Source of the DNA: CBCXVS01 sp965178525
GTDB lineage: Bacteria > Tectomicrobia > Entotheonellia > Entotheonellales > Entotheonellaceae
Assembly: GCA_965178525.1 (NCBI GenBank)
Contig: CBCXVS010000088.1
Location: 1-24,775 of the forward strand
DNA: 24,775 nt
Direction of reading: 5' to 3'
Below, piece after piece: positions 7,971 to 14,020 of the stretch. How positions within the stretch are numbered: position 1 is the stretch's first letter; the number at the start of each line of letters is the position of its first letter. A model generated the notes under the pieces. That model ran no database searches. It saw nothing but the letters and a program-made list of their open reading frames with translations, and was not told the DNA's origin. The position numbers were made by a program, and so were the translations under genes.

Positions 7971-8855
7971 ATGATCTCCGCAGACGAACGCTATGCGAAA
8001 AAACAAGCCACCATCCTGGGACATCGGATGAGCTACGTGGAGGAAGGCAGTGGCGATCCTATTGTGTTCTTGCATGGTAATCCTACGTCATCCTATCTGT
8101 GGCGTAACATCATGCCCCATCTGACGGATTTAGGCCGCTGCATGGCGCCGGACCTGATCGGTATGGGCGATTCGGACAAACTGGCGCCAAGCGGTCCTGA
8201 GGCCTACCGTTTTGTCGAACACCGCCAGTACCTCGACGCCCTGTTTGAGCATCTGGATATTCGCCATCACGTCGTCTTCGTCGTCCATGATTGGGGCTCC
8301 GCGCTGGGGTTCGACTGGGCCAACCGTCATCGCGGCGCCGTGCAGGGGCTGGCCTATATGGAAAGCATTGTGCGCCCCCTGACCTGGCAGGAGTGGCCGG
8401 AAGCCGCCACGCGCGTCTTCCAGGGCTTTCGCTCCCCGGCAGGCGAGGATATGGTGCTGGACAAGAACGTGTTTGTGGAGCGTGTGCTGCCCGGGTCGGT
8501 TTTGCGCCAGCTCACGGACGCCGAAATGACGGTCTATCGCCGCCCCTACGTGAATCCAGGGGAAGATCGCCGCCCGACGCTGACTTGGGCGCGCCAGATC
8601 CCGATTGACGGCGAACCGGCAGACGTCGTGGCCATTGCCGAGTCCTACGCCGCCTGGCTATCCACCTCGGAGGTGCCCAAACTGTTCATCAATGCCAATC
8701 CCGGCGCGATTCTCACCGGCCCACAGCGCGAATTTTGCTGCCGTTGGCCGCATCAGGAAGAAATCACGGTGCGTGGGAGTCATTTTATCCAGGAGGATTC
8801 GCCGGATGAGATCGGTCAAGCCGTGGCTGATTTTGTACGGCGGTTGCGCGCGTAG
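7971..8855 (+). CDS. dhaA-like: Haloalkane dehalogenase (alpha/beta hydrolase, HLD-II type)
   Basis: 294 residues, hydrolysing haloalkanes to alcohol plus halide in the cytoplasm. The entire active-site set of the HLD-II subfamily is visible. The nucleophile is Asp107 in VVHDWGSALGF and the catalytic acid is Glu131 in GLAYMES. The catalytic His271 lies in RGSHFIQEDSPDEIG. The halide is held by Asn37 (HGNPTSSYLW) and Trp108. The cap region spans about 135-215 (RPLTWQEWPEAATRVFQGF...). The start is supported by AAGGAGC seven to twelve bases before the ATG. It follows the RND pump gene by 65 bases and precedes an enoyl-CoA hydratase, so it may open a catabolic run. Family members with these five residues are usually true dehalogenases, but natural substrates are often unknown and an epoxide hydrolase or luciferase-like role cannot be excluded by sequence. 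Confidence 0.92.
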   Translation: MISADERYAKKQATILGHRMSYVEEGSGDPIVFLHGNPTSSYLWRNIMPHLTDLGRCMAPDLIGMGDSDKLAPSGPEAYRFVEHRQYLDALFEHLDIRHHVVFVVHDWGSALGFDWANRHRGAVQGLAYMESIVRPLTWQEWPEAATRVFQGFRSPAGEDMVLDKNVFVERVLPGSVLRQLTDAEMTVYRRPYVNPGEDRRPTLTWARQIPIDGEPADVVAIAESYAAWLSTSEVPKLFINANPGAILTGPQREFCCRWPHQEEITVRGSHFIQEDSPDEIGQAVADFVRRLRA

Positions 8856-9000
8856 GGAAGATGAGCCCGCAACTTCAGACCCTTCCAAGGCGGACGCTCT
8901 CGTGATCTACCAGAAGGAGACCTCTGACACGGAGAAGCGCGATGAATGTCAATGGACTACCAGCCGATTGCTGTGTGGCGGATGATAAGGTATAACAGGG

Positions 9001-9789
9001 ATGACTCAGGACTACGAAACCTTGCATGTCACGCGCGATAACCATGTCGTGACGGTGGAGATGCATCGCCCCGAGGCCCTCAACGCCATGAACACGGCCA
9101 TGGGACGCGAGTTGCTAGACTGTTTTGAGAAGCTCTTTTGGGATAAAGACGCTCGGGTGATTATCCTAACCGGCGCCGGGGAAAAAGCCTTCTGTGTAGG
9201 GGGCGATTTGAAAGAGCGGCAAGGGATGACCGACGCAGCTTGGCGCGATCAGCATGTGATTTTTGAACAAGCCGCCTTTCGCGTCTTGCGTTGTCTGCAG
9301 CCGGTGATTGCGGCGGTGGAGGGCTTTGCGATGGGCGGGGGCTGTGAGCTGGCTGTCTTGTCGGACTTTGTGGTTGCCAGTGAGACGGCGGTGTTTGCTG
9401 TGCCGGAAGTGACGCGGGGGATCTTCCCGGGCATCGGCGGCACACAACTCCTGCCGCGCATTGTGGGGGCGCCTTTTGCCAAGGAGATGATCTTCACCGG
9501 GCGGCGCGTGCCGGCAGAGGAGGCCAAGGCCGTGGGGCTCGTGAATCACGTCGTGCCGGCTGCGCAGGCGCGGATACAGGCCAGCGAGATTGCTAGCACG
9601 ATTGCCAAAAACGGCCCGATTGCGGTGCGGCAGGCGAAAAAGGCGATTGCCTGGGGGAGCGAGACGGACTTGGAAACGGGCATGCTGCTGGCTATTGAGG
9701 CGTATAACACCACGGTCAACACCGAGGATCGACTCGAAGGGGTGCGGGCGTTTAACGAGCGGCGGCCACCGGAGTTCCAAGGACGCTGA
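9001..9789 (+). CDS. Enoyl-CoA hydratase/isomerase (crotonase family)
   Basis: 262 residues, full length for a crotonase. It would add water across a 2,3-enoyl-CoA (or 3-methylglutaconyl-CoA). The oxyanion-hole segments are AFCVGGDLKERQG (residues 63-75) and GFAMGGGCELAVLSDF (108-123). Both catalytic acids of true hydratases are present: Glu116 in GGGCELA and Glu136 in AVPEVTRG, followed by GIFPGIGGTQLLPR. The C-terminal trimerisation region ends EGVRAFNERRPPEFQGR. The ribosome site is weak (ACAGGG directly before the ATG). It lies 145 bases after the dehalogenase and 61 bases before a second acyl-CoA dehydrogenase. With the HMG-CoA-lyase-like gene downstream, a 3-methylglutaconyl-CoA hydratase role in leucine breakdown is a reasonable guess, but the carboxylase that pathway needs is not in the window. 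Confidence 0.92.
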   Translation: MTQDYETLHVTRDNHVVTVEMHRPEALNAMNTAMGRELLDCFEKLFWDKDARVIILTGAGEKAFCVGGDLKERQGMTDAAWRDQHVIFEQAAFRVLRCLQPVIAAVEGFAMGGGCELAVLSDFVVASETAVFAVPEVTRGIFPGIGGTQLLPRIVGAPFAKEMIFTGRRVPAEEAKAVGLVNHVVPAAQARIQASEIASTIAKNGPIAVRQAKKAIAWGSETDLETGMLLAIEAYNTTVNTEDRLEGVRAFNERRPPEFQGR

Positions 9790-9791
9790 GC

Positions 9792-9831
9792 GAATGCGGA
9801 ATGCGGAATGCGGAATGCGGAATGCGGAATG
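9792..9831 (+). repeat. Heptanucleotide tandem repeat (GAATGCG)5
   Basis: Five perfect copies of GAATGCG (9792-9826) plus a partial GAATG fill the gap between the hydratase and the acyl-CoA dehydrogenase. It resembles the short tandem heptamer repeats described in intergenic regions of cyanobacteria. The same unit, inverted, occurs twice in tandem at 20877-20890. Copy number is likely to vary between strains. Confidence 0.9.
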
Positions 9832-9850
9832 AAGACAGAGGGAACAATCT

Positions 9851-11017
9851 ATGGCGGGGATTTCGATGACGTTGACGGAGGAGCAGGGGGCGCTGAAGCG
9901 GGCGGTGCTGGAGTTGTGTAAGCTCTATCCGGGGGAATATTGGCGAGAGCTGGATGAGAAGCAGGCGTATCCCTACGCGTTTGTGGAAGAGTTGACGAAA
10001 GCCGGCTATCTTGGCGCGTTGATTCCGGAGGCATACGGTGGGGGGGGATTGGGCATCTTGGAGGGTAGCCTGATTCTCGAGGCGATCAACCAATCCGGCG
10101 GGAACGCGGCGGCCTGCCATGCCCAGATGTATATTATGGGGACGGTGTTGCGGCATGGGTCGGAGGAGCAGAAGGCGCGGTATCTTCCCAAGATTGCCTC
10201 GGGTGAGTTGCGCTTGCAGGCGTTTGGCGTTACCGAGCCGAATTCGGGTTCGGACACGACCCAACTGCAAACGACAGCCGTGCGCAAAGGTGATCTGTAT
10301 GTGATCAACGGCCAGAAGATCTTTATCTCGCGGGTTCTACAATCCGACCTGATGCTGCTCTTGGCCCGCACCACGCCTGTGAGTGACGTGCGCCGACGTA
10401 CGGAAGGTCTCTCCGTCTTTCTGTTCGATATTCGTGATCTCGAAGGATTTACGGCTCGTCCTCTGCGCGTCATGTTAAACCATTCGACCAACGTCCTCTT
10501 TTTCGACCATGTGCAGGTGCCGGCGGATAGCCTCATTGGTGAAGAAGGCAAGGGGTTTGCGTATATTCTGGATGGGATGAACGCCGAGCGTATTCTCGTG
10601 GCCTCCGAATCGATTGGCGATGGGCGCTGGTTTGTGGACAAGGCGGTGCAGTATTCGAAGGACCGCGTGATTTTTGAAAAGCCGATCGGCGCCAATCAAG
10701 GTGTGCAATTTCCCATTGCCAAGGCCCATATGGCGGTTGAGGCCGCCGATTTGATGCGTCTCAAGGCGGCGGCTCTTTTCGAGGCCGGGGAGCCCTGTGG
10801 AGCGGAGGCGAATATGGCGAAATTTTTGGGGTCGGAAGCGGCCTGGGAGGCGGCAAACGCCTGCCTCGACTGCCACGGCGGTTACGGTTTTGCCTCAGAG
10901 TATGATGTCGAGCGCAAATTCCGTGAGACCCGGCTCTACAAAACGGCCCCGGTCAACAATAATTTGGTGTTGGCGTACGTTGGCCAACATGTCTTGGGCA
11001 TGCCGCGGTCGTATTAA
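9851..11017 (+). CDS. Acyl-CoA dehydrogenase (second paralogue)
   Basis: 388 residues, oxidising an acyl-CoA with FAD and ETF. The domains run as expected: the N-terminal helical part with VEELTKAGYLGALIPEAYGG, the FAD signature FGVTEPNSGSDTTQLQT at 125-141, the beta domain with INGQKIFISRV, and the C-terminal CHGGYGFASEYDVERKFRETRLYKTAP. Glu246 in GMNAERILVASE occupies the place of the catalytic base in isovaleryl-CoA dehydrogenase. The usual C-terminal Glu-Gly-Thr is replaced by KTAPVNN, so an MCAD-type base is absent. That placement points to branched or short acyl substrates, by inference. GAGGGAAC precedes the ATG at 9851. It clearly differs from the minus-strand acyl-CoA dehydrogenase at 898-2070. 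Being flanked by hydratase and lyase genes suggests one oxidation pathway. Confidence 0.94.
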   Translation: MAGISMTLTEEQGALKRAVLELCKLYPGEYWRELDEKQAYPYAFVEELTKAGYLGALIPEAYGGGGLGILEGSLILEAINQSGGNAAACHAQMYIMGTVLRHGSEEQKARYLPKIASGELRLQAFGVTEPNSGSDTTQLQTTAVRKGDLYVINGQKIFISRVLQSDLMLLLARTTPVSDVRRRTEGLSVFLFDIRDLEGFTARPLRVMLNHSTNVLFFDHVQVPADSLIGEEGKGFAYILDGMNAERILVASESIGDGRWFVDKAVQYSKDRVIFEKPIGANQGVQFPIAKAHMAVEAADLMRLKAAALFEAGEPCGAEANMAKFLGSEAAWEAANACLDCHGGYGFASEYDVERKFRETRLYKTAPVNNNLVLAYVGQHVLGMPRSY

Positions 11018-11020
11018 AGA

Positions 11021-11052
11021 AGCTGTCAGCTCTTAGCTGTCAGCTCTTAGCT
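11021..11052 (+). repeat. AGCTNNN heptad repeat (AGCTGTCAGCTCTT twice)
   Basis: AGCTGTCAGCTCTT is repeated perfectly in tandem (11021-11034, 11035-11048) and followed by AGCT. The 14-mer is itself two AGCTNNN heptads, so this is a second heptad-type repeat in the same gene run, again in an intergenic gap (between the acyl-CoA dehydrogenase and HMG-CoA lyase genes). Confidence 0.9.
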
Positions 11053-11091
11053 AAAACCGGGGGAAGAAAAAGATCAGGGAAAGGAGTGAGC

Positions 11092-12039
11092 ATGGGTACG
11101 GGGCAGCATATTACCATTTGTGAGGTGGGGACTCGCGATGGGTTTCAAATCGAGCCGGAGTTTATCCCGACGGAGCTGAAAATTGAAGTGGTGAATCGGC
11201 TGAGCGAGACGGGGGTGCCGGAGATCGAGGTGACGTCTTTTGTCTATCCTAAAGCGATTCCGCAACTGCGGGATGCGGAAGAGGTGATGAGCCAGATCAA
11301 TCGCCGTCCTGGGACCTTCTATTCCGCTTTGGTGCCGAATGAAAAAGGGGCCAGGCGAGCCATCGATGCCGGGGTTGATAAAATTCATACCGTGCTGTCT
11401 GCCAGTGAAAGTCATAATCTGGCCAATCTCAATATGACGGTGGCCGAATCGCTGGAAAAGCTCCAGGCCGTGGCCCATGTGGCGCAGGAGGCTGGCGTGC
11501 CGTTGCATGGGGGGATTTCGACCGCTTTAGGGTGTCCGTTTGAGGGCGAGGTGCCGCTGACGCAAGTGGAGTCGATTGTGGCGCGTTTGGCCGATATGGG
11601 GTTTGGAGCCATTGGTATTGCGGATACTACGGGGATGGCGAACCCGGCGCAAGTGAAACGTACGTTCGCGTATTTGCTGCCGAAATTCCCGCATGTGAGC
11701 TGGTCGCTGCATACCCATAATACGCGAGCGATGGCGATTCCCAATATTCTGGCGGCGCTCGATTATGGTGTGACCGATTTCGATTCGTCCGTGGGCGGTC
11801 TGGGCGGGTGTCCGTATGCTCCGGGGGCTACGGGCAATGTGTGCAGTGAGGACTTGGTGCATTGCCTGCATGAGATGGGGTGTGAGACCGGCATTGACTT
11901 GGAGACCCTCGTGGAGACGGCCAAGCGCGTTGAGGAGATTGTTGGCTACACTTTGCCTGGGCAGGTGATGAAGGCCGGAAAATCCGATCGCCGCTACCAG
12001 GTGCCGCACCATGTGGCAGAGCGCCTCGCGGCTCTATAG
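11092..12039 (+). CDS. Hydroxymethylglutaryl-CoA lyase family protein
   Basis: 315 residues. The family cleaves HMG-CoA to acetoacetate and acetyl-CoA, or related 3-hydroxyacyl-CoA substrates, in a TIM barrel with a divalent metal. The opening EVGTRDGFQIE carries the metal-binding Asp (family RDGLQ). VTSFVYPKAIPQL follows, IADTTGMANPAQ is mid-protein, and LHTHNTRAMA carries the two metal-binding His. The signature loop GGLGGCPYAPGATGN contains the catalytic Cys. I start at the ATG at 11092, five bases after AAGGAG; an in-frame GTG at 11086 overlaps that ribosome site. Together with the hydratase and acyl-CoA dehydrogenase upstream it makes a leucine/branched-acid-like degradation set. The family also contains lyases for longer 3-hydroxy-3-methyl acyl-CoAs, so the exact substrate is open. 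Confidence 0.92.
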   Translation: MGTGQHITICEVGTRDGFQIEPEFIPTELKIEVVNRLSETGVPEIEVTSFVYPKAIPQLRDAEEVMSQINRRPGTFYSALVPNEKGARRAIDAGVDKIHTVLSASESHNLANLNMTVAESLEKLQAVAHVAQEAGVPLHGGISTALGCPFEGEVPLTQVESIVARLADMGFGAIGIADTTGMANPAQVKRTFAYLLPKFPHVSWSLHTHNTRAMAIPNILAALDYGVTDFDSSVGGLGGCPYAPGATGNVCSEDLVHCLHEMGCETGIDLETLVETAKRVEEIVGYTLPGQVMKAGKSDRRYQVPHHVAERLAAL

Positions 12040-12318
12040 GCGCCCGGAAACACGTCTTTCTATATCTTGTCTATGCAAAAACGACGTCATTCATTGGGTC
12101 CCGCTTCTGCCGTCTGTTGCTACCATTCCCACTGTCAGGCCGCCCTACCATTTGCCGTTGGGGCGGCGCTTGCGACTTTCCCTGCCACCATTGGGCTTTT
12201 GTCAAGATTCTTTCGTGCGTTGCCGATAATATCCCAAGCACATCAAAGGCTTGGGGACACTCCGCACTGATGTGCTGCAACCCACGACCCGCATGATAGC
12301 GAACTCACAATAGCCTCA

Positions 12319-12339
12319 TGGCATGATATCGACATGCCA
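12319..12339. repeat. Perfect 7-bp inverted repeat
   Basis: TGGCATG (12319-12325) and CATGCCA (12333-12339) flank a 7-base loop, immediately beside the 29-bp dispersed repeat that starts at 12343. It could be an operator-like or terminator-like hairpin; no T run follows on either strand. Confidence 0.4.
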
Positions 12340-12342
12340 ATC

Positions 12343-12371
12343 AGTGCCTGGGCATCATTACCTTTATATAT
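12343..12371 (-). repeat. 29-bp dispersed repeat, copy 1
   Basis: The 29 bases starting AGTGCCTGGGCATCAT and ending CCTTTATATAT recur at 24676-24704 with one mismatch. Read on the minus strand the unit has a TATATAAA-like core, AAAGG, then ATGATGCCC, resembling a promoter/ribosome-site/start cassette. In this copy the small frame from ATGATG ends after five codons (MMPRH, TGA). Confidence 0.8.
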
Positions 12372-12475
12372 ATATTTCTCCTGGGGAAAGATCTAAATTT
12401 AATTTGCCTCAGTACTTAGTCGTCTCTTCCTCATGGCCTCGCACAGACGCACAAGCGTCTAGGCCGAAGTTCCCC

Positions 12476-12669
12476 TGGCAGAATAGGCGGAGGGTTAAGT
12501 AGATCAACAGGTTGGCCCAGTTCAAAAGTCCATTTACATGGGAATAATCCAACCTCCTGAAACGACATGGCTTATGGTCATACGTTTGCAGACGATGTCA
12601 AGCCCATGTGGCAGAATAGGAGCGAAAATTTTGCGATTTACATGGGAACAAAGGTCAATTCGTTTCAGG
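12476..12669. mobile_element. Duplicated short motifs resembling the end of a decayed insertion element
   Basis: TGGCAGAATAGG occurs at 12476-12487 and 12609-12620, and ATTTACATGGGAA at 12532-12544 and 12636-12648, in the same order and orientation. CCTGAAACGA (12556-12565) is the exact reverse complement of TCGTTTCAGG (12660-12669). Multiple copies of short binding motifs near an end are typical of some transposons (for example the IS21 family). No transposase gene or remnant is visible, so the mobile-element reading is an inference. Confidence 0.35.
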
Positions 12670-12747
12670 CTTTTGAGTTTTTATTTCGACAAGTTGTCGC
12701 CGAATCACGGGAGGAACTTCGGTCTAGGCTGGGGGGCGGCGGGACTT

Positions 12748-13617
12748 ATGCGCACGGGGGGTAGTTCCGTGGCACAACAAGCACGTGTGGTGATTACGGG
12801 TCTTGGCGCGGTTGCACCGAATGGCATTGGCAAAGAGGCGTATTGGGACGCCTTGACATCCGGCCGTTCCGGTATTGACCGCATTACCCATTTCGACGCC
12901 AGTTCATTCCCAAGTCAAATTGCCGGGGAAGTGAAAGGATTTCAGCCCACAGCATACATTAACCCGCACGAAGTCAAACGCCTTTCGAGGGCCGCTCAGC
13001 TTGGCGTGGCTGCCGTGAAGATGTCGATAAAAGATACCGGCATCGTGGTAACCTCACAGAATGAAAGCAAAATCGGCGTCGGTTTCAGCACGTCGCTAGG
13101 CAAGGCTGAAGCCTATGAGACCGATCATCTTCCTTTCCTCAATAGGGGGATGCGCGGCATTGCGCCGTCCACGGCTGGCGCCATACCGCCCCATAGTGTT
13201 TCGAGCCAAGTCGCCGTCGCCCTGGGCGTCAGTGGCCTCTGTTTCACCTTATCGACGGGGTGTACGTCTGGTGTCGACGTGGTGCAGTGGGGATACCAAC
13301 AAATCTGTCTGGGGCAGGCTCCTGTGGTCGTGGTCGGCAGTACGGAAGCCCTCCTGAATCCCTTTACGTTTAGTGCGATATGCGCCGTGGGGGTGCTCTC
13401 AAAACGTAACGACGAGCCACAGCGGGCCTCACGGCCCTTTGAGAGAGACCGAGACGGCTTGGTGCTGAGCGAAGGACGGGAGCCGTTGTCCTGGAGGCAT
13501 TTGCACATGCCCAACAACGACAGGCGCCGATCTATGCTGAGGTATTCGGCTGTGCCAATGGGCGGGAGGGAGAAGATCTCAAATGTGATATTCAAGGCAC
13601 GGGCATGGCCCAAGTGA
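12748..13617 (+). pseudogene. Beta-ketoacyl synthase, N-terminal part (frameshifted)
   Basis: This is the first half of a FabF/type II PKS-like ketosynthase. The thiolase fold opens with RVVITGLGAVAPNGIGKEAYW. The nucleophile is Cys172 in LSTGCTSGVDVVQWGYQQI, a sequence closer to type II PKS KS-alpha than to FabF. ICAVGVLSKRNDEPQRASRP and DGLVLSEG follow. After GGA at 13474-13476 the frame is lost: one base (probably G of a GCGGGA) is missing, and translation runs in the wrong frame to 13617. The correct frame resumes at 13482. Two starts are possible, ATG 12748 or GTG 12769 (giving MAQQARVVITG), both preceded by G-rich sequence. The lesion may be real or a sequencing error. No acyl carrier protein or other fatty-acid gene is adjacent, and the kinase genes follow directly. 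Confidence 0.8.
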
Positions 13618-14012
13618 TGGAGACGGCGCTCCATCATTCGGGTCTGTCTAAACGTCGTATTGACTACATTAGCGCCCATGGCACCGGGCTGCGCGATTAT
13701 GACACGGCTGAGACCCATGCCATTAAATCAGTGTTTGGCCCCCAGGCTTATAACATTCCCGCGAGTTCGATCAAATCGATGATCGGTCAACCCTTCGCCG
13801 CTGCTGCTTCTCTACAAATGGTGGCGGCCTGCCTGACGTTACAACATGGCGTGATACCGCCCACCATCAATCTCGATGTTCCCGACACCTGCTGTGATCT
13901 TGACTATGTATCGCACCGTGCGCGTCGAGCCCGTCTCCAGTATCTCCTTGTGCACGCACATGGCATGGGGGGAACCGGCGCCGCTCTTGTCCTCGGAAAA
14001 ACTGAGAGCTAG
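13482..14012 (+). pseudogene. Beta-ketoacyl synthase, C-terminal part
   Basis: Continuation of the ketosynthase after the one-base deletion, with a good join: AVVLEAFAHAQQRQAPIYAE, then FGCANGREGEDL. The frame has an internal ATG at 13605 but no ribosome site there. The first active-site His is present in ISAHGTGLRDYDTAETHA. The second, normally in a KSMIGH motif, is Gln (SSIKSMIGQPFAAAASLQ). The end HGVIPPTINLDVPD and HAHGMGGTGAALVLG is standard for the family. Loss of the second His would affect decarboxylation of malonyl-ACP, so this may be a non-condensing, altered-specificity or partner subunit; family members with GQ at this place may exist. It is eight bases upstream of the first histidine kinase gene, implying co-transcription. 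Confidence 0.8.
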
Positions 14013-14020
14013 GGGCGAAG

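Larger units (their letters stand above)
12040..12747. other. Long intergenic region with repeats and possible mobile-element scar
   Basis: About 700 bases without a convincing gene; short open frames show no family resemblance and poor ribosome sites. It holds overlapping inverted repeats: CCCAAGC at 12233-12239 with GCTTGGG at 12249-12255, and GCACATCA at 12238-12245 with TGATGTGC at 12268-12275. It also has an AT-rich patch around 12361-12412 and the repeats listed separately. It separates the plus-strand catabolic block from the ketosynthase/kinase block and should contain the promoter of the latter. Confidence 0.6.

Noticed and set aside
8605..8985. Plus-strand 126-codon frame across the end of the dehalogenase gene
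   Set aside because: Most of it is the out-of-frame reading of the dehalogenase, and the remainder up to the hydratase gene has no ribosome site or family resemblance.
9792..11052. The heptamer arrays as a CRISPR
   Set aside because: Unit length is 7 bases with no spacers, and no cas genes are nearby.
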